Source: Psettodes erumei
Lineage: Eukaryota; Chordata; Actinopteri; Pleuronectiformes; Psettodidae
NCBI GenBank assembly: GCA_016785225.1
Contig: JAFBJZ010000781.1
Location: 4,216,001 to 4,280,000, forward strand
Length of the DNA stretch: 64,000 nt
Direction: 5' to 3'
The position numbers were made by a program, and so were the translations under genes. Under the pieces are notes generated by a model that was not told the origin of the DNA, made no database searches, and saw only the letters and a list, made by a program, of their open reading frames with translations. Below are positions 26,250 to 39,200 of this stretch, in pieces (the first letter of the stretch is position 1; every line of letters starts with the position of its first letter).

Positions 26250-26290
26250 ATACAGGAGTAAACATATATTTCATATGTTTACTCCTGTAT
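26250..26290. repeat. 18-bp near-perfect hairpin with 5-nt loop
   Basis: Arm tacaggagtaaacatat at 26251-26267 is the exact reverse complement of atatgtttactcctgta at 26273-26289. The flanking bases 26250 and 26290 also pair, giving an 18-bp stem, and the loop is atttc. It is about 1.8 kb past the slc15a4 stop and beyond the likely poly(A) signals. The adjacent AGTAAAAGTAAAAGT run suggests it may be part of a small fold-back element. Function unknown. Confidence 0.85.
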
Positions 26291-27094
26291 TCTATGTATA
26301 CATGCTATGTATCATGTTACTGATGTAAATATTGTAAGATATTTAAACATCGAAAGACTTAAAGTGCGGGGTAACCCTCTTGTTTACATTTGTATCACGG
26401 ATTATTGTGCCTTTAAAGCCTGCCATGGTACTTTCATGGTGAGGGTTTATGGTTTGTCGCTTTTAAGGCAAACTAAAAGTAGAGTGCCTAAATTATTTAT
26501 ATTAGAAAAAAACACACCCTGTGGCTGGCAGTTGCAAACACGCAGGTAAAAAGCCTCATTTTGCATTCCCACTGGGGAAGGCAGCATATTTCTTCTGGAT
26601 TTCATCATACAAAGATTGAAATCAACACATCATCACAGATCATTTTTTTAATGTTAAGGCCTCCCAGCCATGAGGGTCGCAGAGGGCCATTTCCTGTTTA
26701 ATTTGGTCAGAGAGCTCACATAACCGTGACTGAGCAGACAGCTTGATGTTTGAAACCAACACAATGCCTCCGGGTCATAATTCTAGTGTGGCAGCTTGTT
26801 TGTCATGTTGAGAGGAAATTTCTGACACATCGAAGTGGTTATGGAGGCAGAATTGCAATGCAATAACAGTGAGATATGTAATTTTGGTACAGACCTTTCA
26901 ATATATTAAGTTGATTTATCGGTGAGGCCATGATTTACACAAACAGCACATCCTGTATATATTTATACCTGCTTGTGTATTTTTGAGCAGGAGCCCAGTT
27001 TATGCATAGCTGCAATGGTTTAAAGAGTTCTCCAAAGTATATCTTGCCATGGCATGGGTTGGGGTTATGTATGGCAGTGTTGATGTGTCAGTCT

Positions 27095-27240
27095 GTCGCT
27101 TTGGTGTAGACTGAAATGTCTCAACAACGATTAGTTTGATTGGCATGACAATTTATACAAACAGCTATGGTCTTCAGAGACTGAAGTCATTAGGATTCAT
27201 CCTATGACATTTCTTCCAGCACCATCAGAGGCATGTACTA
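27095..27240 (+). repeat. teleost interspersed-repeat relic, copy 1
   Basis: Contains tagactgaaatgtctcaaca, then attggcatgacaatttatac and cattaggattcatcctatga. It shares its opening block (tagactgaaatgtctcaac) with the copy at about 37745. From memory the family reads 'ctgaaatatctcaacaactattggatggattg' in many percomorphs. Degenerate and non-coding. Confidence 0.6.
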
Positions 27241-29315
27241 TGTATACTTTATGGTTGGGGAGGTAACGTCAGTTTTAACTCTGGGTTTTCAGGGTTACGA
27301 GAGTGGTTCACTTCTTACCAGGGCACATCTCCATGGTAACTTATGCTGAACAGTGAACCTGCCTGCATAGTCTCACTTTGCTACAAGCCCGTTTATGTAT
27401 GTTACGGGTGATGTGGAGCGATGACCCTCATTATTGCAGAAGGCCAGCTCCTCAGCAGGAGTGCGCTACCGTAGGAGGAATGTCAAAAACATTCCACTGT
27501 GCTTTTGTATATTGTTATCTTACAAAAGAGACTGAAGTACAAAAGCCTTTACTTGAAGTTATAAGAAATTATTATAAGAACTTAATACTACTTAATGCAT
27601 TGATTTCTTTGTAATTGCCAGGTGAAAGAATAAGGCTAAAATGTTCATGCCCTAGGAATAAAAAAGACTAATTTAATAGAAAACTCAAATCTAATCGTAT
27701 TCAGATACTCTTGCTCCAGTGATGTGCCAGTGAAACAGTTTGTCTCCTCCCTGTCCATTCTAAATGATGTTTTGGGTCATTTGGCAGTTTAACATAATCT
27801 ACAGAATGTTGAGCTTCTTTTAATTGTATTAGCGTTACCTGTGTAATGAGCAACCGGGAGATACTCCCTTAGATATTCCTCCAGTAATTGGAGGATTAGG
27901 ATGTATCATCACATGTTAATTAAGATAAGCTAAAGCAGACACAATGTTTAAGAAAATGGCCAAGCCGACAAATTGTCCATTTCTAAGTACTAATCATTTT
28001 CATTTGCATAGACCTAATTTTCTTATCGGAGCAGTCTTTGTGTGGGCTCAGCCTTTCCTGTGGGAGATTCCATATGGGCTAGCGTTGGACAAGAGGCAGG
28101 CAGATCTGTTTTTAACATGCTACAGCAATGGCGCCTTGCTGAGGATGTGAGCTATGGAAAGGAAAACATATGTTGGGCCTCTCACAATCTCCTGTTGTGA
28201 AAAAATGTACTAGCCTTGTCACGAGAAAGACGGTTTTCTGTGGGACCAAGCACAACGGCAGGTTAAGGATGTTCATTCAGACAGATGATCTGTGAAATAA
28301 GCAACCATAAAATGCTTTAACAGCATACATCCATCTGGATTTACAGCATCAACCTTGGTTATTATGTGCAGGCCCTGTGGTTTAGAGCATATTATTTGTT
28401 CAGAATGGGGCTTGACTCCCATAAAACGGTACAGGTATCAAGATAAATCTTTCTCGGCCTCACTGAGGAATACCATTCGTGCCAGGTGCATCTCTGTAGC
28501 CCTTTGACCTTCTATTGTTTTCCAGAAGGTAGAAAAATGCCCTGGCCTGTCTCAGAACACTGGCTGATATGTCGCTCCCCTGAGCATGGTGGCCCGCTAG
28601 TCCTCTGAGGCAGATATATCTAAATGACATGGCTGGGTACTCACCTCATGCTGCTGAAGGGCTTCACTGGCTACTCGATTTGTTATCATCTTTGCTTTTT
28701 GAGTATTTGCTAATATTTGTTGTTGTGCATCTGCTCATGCTGGCATGTGTGACTTTGCGTTTATATCACTTTGTGGGAGGGAATTGTCCACTGAGGTTAT
28801 GAGGACACACGTCCGTTTTGCGGACCAAAAAGCTGGTCCACAAAAAGATGAAAGTTTATTGGAGGATGGAGGCTTTGTTGTGTGGAAAACATAAAAAGAT
28901 GAGGCTGGGTGTATTTTGTATATGTATTTGTTATCATCAACAAATCCAATAAAACGACCAAAACATTAATTGATCCAAAAGGCAACACTGCCTGTGGAGC
29001 TAAAATCTAGTATGGATTACTCCTCTATGCCATTGATTACCATTGCTGTCCAAATTATTTAAATTAAATTAAAGTGCATTAATCCACTGCTCAAAATGCA
29101 CACAACAAATGCACTATTAATTTATGCTATTAAGTGGCACCTTGTAGAGGGATTGCCACTGACGGGATGAGGAAAGTTTGAGAATAGAATAGATATGGGT
29201 TAATACATTATTTTTGATGTTCTCCTGTATGGTAAGAATAAGATTTGGGTTGGAGAAAGGAGATAGGGTGAATGTAGTCATTAAACAGCACTTACAAGGA
29301 TAGAGAGACAAGCTA

Positions 29316-29341
29316 CTGTGTGTGTGTGTGTGTGTGTGTAT
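29316..29341 (+). repeat. (GT)n microsatellite
   Basis: An uninterrupted GT run of about 12 units in the intergenic gap. A short Cys-Val reading frame over it is an artefact. Confidence 0.95.
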
Positions 29342-32117
29342 GCGCGTGCATCCATGTGCACATTCTGGTCAGGTGGGAGACTGTGTTTACAAGACACCGA
29401 TTTGGCACAGGTTCGCCACACAAGAGTTTTGTTTATGAACAGTGTTGTCTTTGGTGCCCCGTGGCTCCATCTGTAAAAATTGGTAAAACAAGAATGTCAA
29501 GCTGACCTTGTCAGCTGCTCGTTCCTCTGCAGGAGCGTGTTTAGTCGCTGGAAAGCTACTGTGAACTGATTTTAAAATGAAATCAAAGGAAGCCACATAA
29601 ATCAAGCAGCGAATAATCATTTGGAAATTGCAAATACAGATCTGGCACTTTAGGACCACAGGGAGCACAGCCAACCATTAGTGAGAGTTTGTTGGTCTCA
29701 CATCATCAATTTAATTAAAAATCCATTTAAGACTGAGGCCTGGGGAAGATTTTTCCTTCCAGGGAAGTCAAGACTTCAAGGCCAACAAAAATGAGTCTTG
29801 AGTTACCACACTCGAAGAACGGAAGTGAATCCAATCATTATATCTGCTGTGCTACATCCCAGCAGGCGCGAAGACGTCTAAAACCGGAGCCCAAGGGGCT
29901 GGAGACGGTAGGTCTTTAATGGGCTGTGCTGCAGTTCCTACCGGAAAAGGATGAATCCACCGACAGTGGTGTGGTCATAGAAAGAGAGTTGCAGCGGTGT
30001 TTTAATTACACGAGGCCCTCCATCAATCATGCCCCTTGTGGCTGACAGTTAAATTCCTCCCAGACCTAACTACACTGGCTCCCCTCGCCCTTCACAGTCC
30101 ACAGGCTGAGCACAGCAGCCACAGTCCCAGCACACAGCATGCACCGCACACAGGCCCCGCTTCAATCCCCTGCAGCCACCGATAGAGCCACAGAGGCAGG
30201 AGGATCACACGGCAGACAGCAGATCGCACCACAGAAGAGGAAAAAAAGGAAGAAACATTTCAGGATGGAGCAGAAACAGAGACAAAGGGGCGAGGAATGG
30301 CTAAGCTCCAGTCTTCATTTTTTTCATACATATGCATGTTGTCAATCTTTTCATCTGTACCCACGAAAAAACAAATAGCCTCGCTTCCCACAATGCCAAA
30401 CTACACCTTTTTATCTTAATACCAATCACAGCTCATTAAGTTTCTATTTGTTTTTTGTTACATTAATTCAGTGTTCAGCTCAGCATACAGTGCAGCAGTA
30501 GCAGCACCTGAGAAGTACAAAAGAGAATTCATCAACAAGCCACTTGAACTAATTAAATGCAAGTCGAAAAGCCACTAAACTTTCATACCGGCGTCTGGAG
30601 GGGCTCCATTCAATGCTGACTGTTGACATAACGGAGCTAATCCAAATGGCATCCATAATTACACTCAAGGTACCGCTATCATTTGCTGAAGTAGCTCACC
30701 TCCCCTCTTCCAAGCTAATATTGTGAGCACTGCTGATTAACAATCTGATCCACACTGCAGCAACAGTTAACATAATGTGAACATTTCTCTGCTTGATGGA
30801 AAATAATAACACACACACATACAAAAAAACGCAATCAGCCAACACCACTGTGAAGATAATAACATTCACTGAGCAAAATGCAATTTTTCAGCCGACTGCC
30901 TTTGTTTAGGAAGTTTTCAGAGATGATTATTATTTGTGCAATTATCTGAATAATAAATTATCCATTTCCAAAGAGAAAACATTTTCCTCCTTGCCCATAA
31001 TTATCCCTCTTTGCATCTGCACGCTCCCCAAGAGGTAGAGAGCATATTATATCCCGGTTTGTCAATCAGAATGCTTTTCCTCGAGGCTATGGGACAGAGG
31101 TTAACGAGACCTTAATTGGCATTTTCTTCAAAGCTCAAGAAACTTTAAACTGGAGGGTGGCAGTAGTAAATGTCACATTATCATGTTGTCCAGCCATTTG
31201 GTTTAAGAGCCCCTTCCTTCACTGGCTGTCATGTTAGGTGTTCTAATAGACCAGATGAGAGTATTAATGGCCACTGCCTCCCTCCACTGGCAAGCATTAA
31301 AGGGATAACATATTGTGTTGTGGCTTGTGGGAAAATTGCAGCCCATAAAAAACCTTTGAGCTCACCTCAGGATGCAAGAAACGAATAACTTCATGAAGCT
31401 GCAGTCAATAAATGATGATACACGCTCTTGACATTGTTGTGTATTCCTTAAATGTTATGAAAATACAATATACAGAGCAACAATACAATGCTTTGGAGAC
31501 TGTTCGGTATATACATAACAGGTCTTGTGATGTTCTCTCATGTTAAGGGGGATGAGAATGACCCGGAAAGTTGTGCCTTTTTTTTCTTCTTTTTCTTCCC
31601 AATGACATGCAGAAGTTTCTCTTGGCTTGCTTTGGCCTTTCCAGAACTCTTCCACAGAATAAGGATCTGATGTCAGAAATTAATATCCAAAATGTTACAA
31701 AAACTTCCAAAACCATTTAATGTGCACACACATTCAGAACATCTATCTAGTTATGTTACTGTTCATTTTAAAATCTACACGTCGTCTGGATATCGCAGGT
31801 CATAGTTGCTGCCGATCAGTTCTGGGAAAATTACTGGAATTCTATCTAATCCCTGTCGTAATAAAATGATGATAAAAAGGTAATCAGCTGAGCCAGCTGA
31901 CGTCCTCATTCACTGACATTATTCTTCATTAGTGATTCCTCATCAGTCACTTGTGGAATCATGACAGCTTTCTTAAATCAAATGACCCTTTGGCAGTTTG
32001 GAGTGATTCTGAAGTAAATTCTCTCCTCTTTCACCTCCTAAAGGGGTCCGGTTTCCACTCAGACCACTTTGCTTGGAAAGGCATAAGGGTGAGTTTGTTA
32101 CAAGTGCGCACAGTGCA

Positions 32118-33284
32118 TTATGCCACCTCTTTTAAAGCACTGTCATTTAACCTTTCCATGTAATTGCGCAGCTCCTTAGAGTCTCCCAGCTCCATGTCTT
32201 GGCACACCCACTTGATGTCCTGGCTGTGGCATCCAGTCAGTGTGTTAACAGTGGGGTAGCTATTGTCCGAGGGGATGGTGGTGGTGAACGTGGTGAACTT
32301 GACACGCTTCCTCTTGGTGGTGGGGGAGTCGCCTTTGCTGTCCTTGGCTACGCACCCCGTCTCCGCCGTCCGGTGCACTTGTCCCTGCACGTGTTTCTGG
32401 GCCGAGCCTCCGTTCAGCAAGTGACTGCCCTCCTCGATGCCGCTGCTCGAGTCCATCATGGAGGTCTGTTCCTCCTGCTGCGGCGACAGGCTAATTTGGC
32501 TCTCCAGCAGCTCTGCCTCATTCCCAAGCCACACCCAATCGTGGGCATGGTTCATGTTTTCTTGGCCCTCAATAGAGAGCTCCTTGTGGCGGTATTTCAG
32601 GGTATAGGAGATGCAGTTGATGAGAAACACCAGGATAGCAAGGCAGAAAACCCCCAGTAAGGCATACATGCCAATCTCCAGGTCTGTGAGCCCGCGAGCA
32701 GTCTGAATGAGGTCATCGTCCATGTTTCGGCCACGGGGTAGATCCACTTGTGCAGGGAAGTCAGCAAAGTCAATCGGCATGTTCTGGCTATCATCTGAAA
32801 GTTTGTCCCCGCTGGGTCTGCGCATTATTGCGCTTCGAGTGGTGGTGGCTCTTCTCAACACCCCATCCTCCATGTCAGAGATAGAGCTGCCATAATAGTG
32901 TGTGTTAAGTCCCGTCCTGTCCTGGGGGGAGAGCCTGCCTCTGTTCTCCATATCATCTCCATCAGGGCCGTAGTCACTGCTCCCTGCCCTTGAGCTGTCA
33001 CTATGACCAAACTTCACCCTGATGTTACAGTTTCCCGCTGCCAGGATGCTGCGGCGCTTGAACTTCTGGCAGACCTCGCAAACAGTCATTTCCACCCTGA
33101 CCAGCAGGCCTTGGCCCTCCGCCTCCGTCACAATGACAGGCCATTTCCATGAGGGGTCTTGCTGCACTGTCACCACTTCCTCATCTAGGGAGGTGGCTGT
33201 CAGGACAAAAAAGTCCGGATTGTATAGGTCGAGAGGAGCCACAGAGCCGTCGCTGAACTGTAGCCAGGCACTGATCAAGGCCTC
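32118..33284 (-). CDS. tmem132c: tmem132c terminal exon 9: membrane helix and cytoplasmic tail
   Basis: 1167 nt, 388 codons and TAA at 32118-32120. It begins EALISAWLQFSDGSVAPLDL (last extracellular domain), with a cysteine pair in VCEVCQKFKRR. A disordered acidic linker follows, then the helix GMYALLGVFCLAILVFLINC (TM about 32598-32672) and a tail with KYRHKELSIEGQE and HDWVWLGNEAELLE. Near the end TKRKRVKFTTFTTT contains an RVxF-type PP1 docking match overlapping a WIRS-like FTTFTT. The open frame runs 18 codons upstream of the splice site into a GT-repeat, which is not coding. The antisense ORF 32199-32660 is a shadow. Confidence 0.95.
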   Translation of the reverse strand, partial: EALISAWLQFSDGSVAPLDLYNPDFFVLTATSLDEEVVTVQQDPSWKWPVIVTEAEGQGLLVRVEMTVCEVCQKFKRRSILAAGNCNIRVKFGHSDSSRAGSSDYGPDGDDMENRGRLSPQDRTGLNTHYYGSSISDMEDGVLRRATTTRSAIMRRPSGDKLSDDSQNMPIDFADFPAQVDLPRGRNMDDDLIQTARGLTDLEIGMYALLGVFCLAILVFLINCISYTLKYRHKELSIEGQENMNHAHDWVWLGNEAELLESQISLSPQQEEQTSMMDSSSGIEEGSHLLNGGSAQKHVQGQVHRTAETGCVAKDSKGDSPTTKRKRVKFTTFTTTIPSDNSYPTVNTLTGCHSQDIKWVCQDMELGDSKELRNYMERLNDSALKEVA

Positions 33285-36200
33285 CTGTGGAAATACATAC
33301 ACGCACATGCCCACACACAGACACACACACGCACACAAAAAAGTTGTATCTGCATGACTTCAGAGCACATTACATTGACTTATATTCAATCCCTACCCTC
33401 CCCTTAGAGACCTACTCTAACCTTGAAATGTGATGATATGTTAAGGGCATTTGCTTTTTGTCCCCATAAGGAAGACAAGTCCCTCTAATGTGATTTAGGT
33501 CCTCGCAACATGAGTAATACCTCGAGCACACAGACACATGCACAGATGCACCCCTGCAAGCACACATGCGCACACAAACACACACAACAATATAACAATA
33601 TATGAGAGAGAGAAAGAGAAAATATATAGCCACTGACAAAGACAACATGGTGTGCTTTGGTATTACAAAGAAATTGAATTTATAGTGCAAAAGTACTGCC
33701 TATAGCCTCATTTCAAACAGATATATCTTAAAAGATATTTGTCTTCAATCTATTAGCTCTAAAATTGTGAAATTGTAGTGCTCAACCAGGTGTTCTTCAG
33801 GTGCATTGATTGTTTCAACAGTTTTTTTTCTCCCAGGAGTGCACTAAATTGTTATAAGTGAAACACACAACAATGATTTGCATTTTCATGTTCCTTTCAT
33901 CAATGCGCCACATAGGCTTACAGTATACTATACATGAAGCTTTGTATTGTAAGTCGAATACAAACTCACTAAGTCGCACAGATGTGCCTGCTCAGCAGCT
34001 ATGCTGCCTAAGCTCAGGAGGATACAGATTAAAAGATAGGCGGGAAAAATCAAACAGTAACATTAAACATTGTTCATGGGAGTGAGGATTAGGCCATACA
34101 GTGGGCATCTTAAGGCCTTCTCCCGCAGCAGTTTCACAATTTGCCGTTTAATGTTGCCAAAGGACAAATCCCCAAGTAGATCCCCAAAGTGGCCTGTCAA
34201 TGCTCCCTAATCATTGACACCAGAGGGCTTACTGTTCAGTGCTGCCTGATTATCTTCACACTGCATATGGAGATAGGGCAGATAAATGGCCTTCCTATAT
34301 CCTTGCTTGCTTGAAGCAGGAATGCAAAGCAGCAGTTCAGGGAACTTGTGAGGGAACTTGATGGGCAGATCAAAGAGTCCACAATGAGAGTAGCCAGAGC
34401 AAACGAGAAAAGGAAGCAAAATATGACCAAATTTGGGCTGTAAGTCATATTTTGGTGGAGAGGCTGTGGTGTTGCTTTTGCATGGTCTGAGATTACACTC
34501 CTGTTACTATTAGCTATCCAAGGAAAGGCATTATGTCACACTCTGCCTCTCAAGCCTTGGAGTTAAGAGGGTTAGGAATGGTATGGAACAAACAGACGTG
34601 TACATGAGCACATACACACTCAGAGCTTTCTTTGGAAAATACTCATTCAATGACCCTGATAGTGTGAAATGGAATCTGGAAGAAAGTCTTTTGTCTTTTC
34701 ACAGTAATTAAGGCCAAAAGAATGCACATTTTTCGTAGATGTATAAATTGTGTCTTTCATCAAATGGCGATCAAACCAATGAAGAAAAATTTAATGTGCT
34801 AAGAGATAATAATTACTCATAAAAGTAAATTAACATCATTGTCTGTCTTTTATCAGAACTAGCTAAGTAGTGTTGCAAATAATTACTGTTTTTAGTTTTT
34901 AATTTATTAGACAGTAATCATTATTATCTTTTTAAAGGAGGGTTTGTATCCAAGGCTAAGAAAGACAAACTATAAAGTTCAATTCCTACTTAAGTTTGGT
35001 TTTGAACCCTACTGTAGGTTCCCTAATCAGTATTTTTCAGTATCCTGACCTGCTTGGGGCTCTGCAGAACCTCCTGTGTGGTGGTGGTGGCCAGGATGGC
35101 TCTGTTGCTCCCCGGACTGAGCTGCAGGTTCATGGACAGCCCTGTCACCAGCTGGACCCCCAACTCTGTGATGGTAACTTTGTCGTCCACCACTGTGACA
35201 GTCTTCTCTGCCAGGATTGAGTCCGACAAAGGAGACAACACCTAGGAGGTGCAAAAGCAAGACGGTGAGAAAAAAACAGTAAAAAGTATTTTAAAAGGCA
35301 AAGCTGTAGAATAAGATTTTCCTTCATAATATTCCTCTCAAATTCGGGATTGTCAAGCAGTAACCCGTGAAATTTTGGTATGATCAATTACTGCTGTGCT
35401 ACTCTACAATAGTGACTCTACCCATTGTATTTCCTGTTCATAAAAGCTTTTTCATTTCCTGCAGCAAACACCCAGGGCTGAGTTGGTGTTTTCCCAGGAG
35501 AAATCAGCAGTGACAGAAACCATAGCTGATCAGAGAAAAGAAAAGAAACTTCATCAACAGAAAAACCAAGCAGCAATAACTGGGCACTGGTCACAGCGCT
35601 TGACGTGATTCCTGGTGAGCAGAATGCAAAAATATCAGTAAAGACATCACCTACGTGGAAAAAAAGAAGATTAGCACGAGTTTTATGTGATTTAAGAAAA
35701 TGTGTTTGCGTTTCATCTCACATAAAAGACTCACAAGCCCCCTCACAATATGCAAAACGACACACAAAACCTATTTTTTTATTTTAGCGCCATAGTCGAG
35801 CTATGTGGATCAAACAACAACTCAACTTGGCTGCCATCCAGCCCCCATACCTCCTGTAGGAAAAAATACATTCCCTTTGATTAATACTGGTAATCTAGAG
35901 GAAAGGCATAGTTCAACCCCAAAACAGAAGCAGGAAGTCAAACTGTGTTTACGATGTATACCATGAGAGGAATAGGCGACCTTCTCTGCATGTAAAGATC
36001 TACTCATGCATCAGTCCGCGTGGCGCCTGTCATGGGTGGTCGCACAGACCTTTGCACTCGTCACGTTTTTTTCTGGCTAGCGCTTCTTTTGTGAGCGATG
36101 TTCTGCGAAGACGCATCTGCACTGGGGAGCAGATCCCACTCACACAGACGCCATCAGGAGGGTGATATTCACCCAGTTAACCTGAGGAGCCTGACAAATC

Positions 36201-39200
36201 GAAGGGCCGAGGGGGAGGACCTCAGCCTACTAACTGCTGAGAGCCCACAGTACAGGCTGTGACACACCAGAGCCTGTCTGTACTTCACAAAAGGAGATAA
36301 AGCATAGCAGTGACAGCGGCATCTGTTTCTGTCCCTGGAATAAACAATATGTTCATGCTGTTGCAGTATATTATTCAAACATTTGTTGACAGAATAATAT
36401 ACCATAGTGAAGTTGATTAAAGTATGGAACTATAATAAATCTACTTCATGGCACTTTCGTAAACTTTGTTATATAATAATTCAAATCATTTGAATGTTGG
36501 TGTTCCTTTAACAGTAATAAAATCATTAAAAATAGTTTCAACACAATGAAAAAGTTACCTCATACTTTGTGATTAGTGAAACAGACCTTTGCCAAAAATC
36601 AATGGAAACCTCCACTGCCCTCAGCAATGCATTTTAAATTGTGTGTACAATTTGACATCAAAAGATCAGAAACACACACTGATCTTCCAACACAAATATT
36701 ACTGAAGTTTTATGAGGTTCCAGCAATGGCAGACGCTACAATGACTCAATGCATATTCACTGTTATCGAGTGATTTTTATGGATCATCGTCTGTCGTTTC
36801 ACAAAGCTGTGTGGAGGAAGAAGGGAAAGTGGTTAGATCCTCTTTGAGACATGAGACCAGGGCTTAATTTGGGAAGCACTGGCAAAAAGGGATTGTTAAC
36901 ATGAATAGCGCTCCCTGCTCCACAGTATTAACAATGCCACTAGCCTGAGACATTACCATGGCCTTTTTATTTAGGACTTTGCATTTAGGAGCCACCATTG
37001 AGTAGAATAGTTGAGGTTTATTACAGCTTTGGTGTTATTGCCATAGCTCTATGGTTTCATTTTGTCACTCAATTATGGTTTCACTCAACAAAGTCATCAC
37101 TTACATCTATAAACATGGTTTCATTGTAATAGTGACGTCAAACAGGGCAAGAAACATGAACTGACGGACAATTATACAGGTTATTATTAAGGCCAACAGT
37201 TCAGCCAACTTACTTAAACCAGTTTGTTCAAATGAGCCCTCCACAAATAAAAAAAACTCCCTCCTTGCACTCATATATGATACTCGCATACAATATCAGC
37301 AAGTAACTTGGTGAGGACTGTCAGAACAATGGCCCAAAATACTTAAAAATAAGACCCAAGTTCTTTTAAACTGGAATTAACATTGTTAACCCATGGCCTA
37401 CCTGGATAGTGGTCATCCCCACGTCGAGTCCCATCAGTATCCTTCTGTCCAGTAGCTGTACAATCTGGGGGTCCTCTACTTTCAGGAAGTCCCACACCAG
37501 CTCTGTGATGTCCACCTGCCAATCAGTGCCTAGCATGAAGCTCGTCTGGCCTCGGGGATCAGCTGACTCGGCTACAAAGTGGGTCAGGACTCGAACTATG
37601 GCGTGTTGGTACTGCAGGGTGCAGCTTCGTCCTCGTCTGTCTTCATCGTCCTCATCTTCACTGTCCCGGGTGGACCTGGCATTAATAAAAAAAGAAAGTC
37701 TAATATACTCTGGGGATTGCAATGTTGCTTGTTCCACTGCTTTAGCCTAGACTGAAATGTCTCAACTAAATGCTTAATGGTAATTATTGGATAGATAGCC
37801 ACAACATTTAGTACAGACATTAACAGTGCCCAGAGGAGGAATCCTAATGACTTTGGCGGATTCATTGGCCCTGGAGGTTTTTGGTTTTGAGTGACATGTC
37901 TTGTCAACTATTGGACGGATTGCGACAATTTTTTTTTACACACATTAATTTTCTTCATGTTGAAGTGCAGTCACTTCAGTTGTGTTTCCTGACGTTTCAT
38001 CTAGCGCCAGTTGAGAATCTGAATTCTGACCTGGAAGATGAAAACATCAACACTGCTCTCTTTTCAGTGTCATCTTCCCTTAAACCAAAATCCTATTGCA
38101 ATGTGTACTCACACACAGCAGTGTAACTCATACAGGGATGTTTACTTGGTGAAGATCCAATGATGATGCAGTGCTGTTGATTAAACCACTAAGAGGGGAG
38201 AGGCGATCCGGCGTATGGCTATCATTTTTCTTTCTCAGAGCCTCTCCTTCACCATTCCGGAGCACCAGGTCTGGATTGTGAATGTGCACACACCTCCTTA
38301 CTGCTTTACTTAATAGCCTCCCTGATTGCTCTGTTGCTAGCAAATCTAATTTTATTACTGTAGGCAGCAAATCAGCCAACAGAGGCTCAGCTCTTTCTCA
38401 CCAGTGGAATTGCTTTGAGTGTGACAGACTAGGTTTAAATGGTTACAATGCAGCTGCAACATCATTAGAGTTCGCCTATAACTTTTTTCCCCTCAAATTT
38501 TGCTTCAACAAACAATTTTATAAAAACAGATAAAGTACCCTGAGATGTTGAGAAAGTAGTGTTTGCACGGGTGATGTGTGAGAATAAATGCTGTTACAGC
38601 TCTTCATGCTTACGCTAGGGCACAGCTGGGATACTTGGAAACAGAAACGTGCTTTGTCAACAAAACTACTAATCATATATACTGTACTGTAGACTTAACA
38701 CCCGCCTCTCCGTCTAATCGTCATCATTTGTTCCTCTGTCTCCTTTCCTCTCCCACACGTATACACACTAGCAAAGGGATGATGATCATGATAAAGGAGA
38801 GAAGAAAAGAAATTAATCTCTTAAACTGTTTTTTTTCCAGATTATCCGCTCTACTTGTCTCTTTCTGTCTGAATCCCCTGAGACATCTGACTGCATGCAA
38901 AGCCGTGGGAATAAAGATGTTGGTTACACGCTCCAGGGCGAAACCGAGAGTACGGTGAGACTTGGAGTTAAGGACTTGGAACATTGACTGACAGGACTAA
39001 TTTCACATGCCAATGAATGACAGCCTAAACAGAAGAAATTATGCTACTGTGGACATTGTAGGCTCACTAAATTCATAATTCAACAAGGTTCAAGAGCAGC
39101 AGCTTATCCCCAGCTCAAATTTTGACTGAACTTTTTTTTATTGATATTATCATTTAATAACTCTCACTTTATCTATAGTTTTACAAGAACTTCTTTACTT

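Larger units (their letters stand above)
24469..32117. other. slc15a4 3'UTR and intergenic gap between convergent genes
   Basis: 7.6 kb between the two stop codons. It contains the slc15a4 poly(A) signal cluster, a strong hairpin (26250-26290), a repeat relic (about 27095-27240) and a GT microsatellite (29316-29339). On the minus strand an ATTAAA (31716-31721 on the plus strand) about 400 nt past the tmem132c stop could serve as its poly(A) signal. No other gene is seen. Confidence 0.75.

Noticed and set aside
32199..32660. 153-codon plus-strand ORF
   Set aside because: It is exactly antisense to tmem132c exon 9 and results from codon bias of the real gene.
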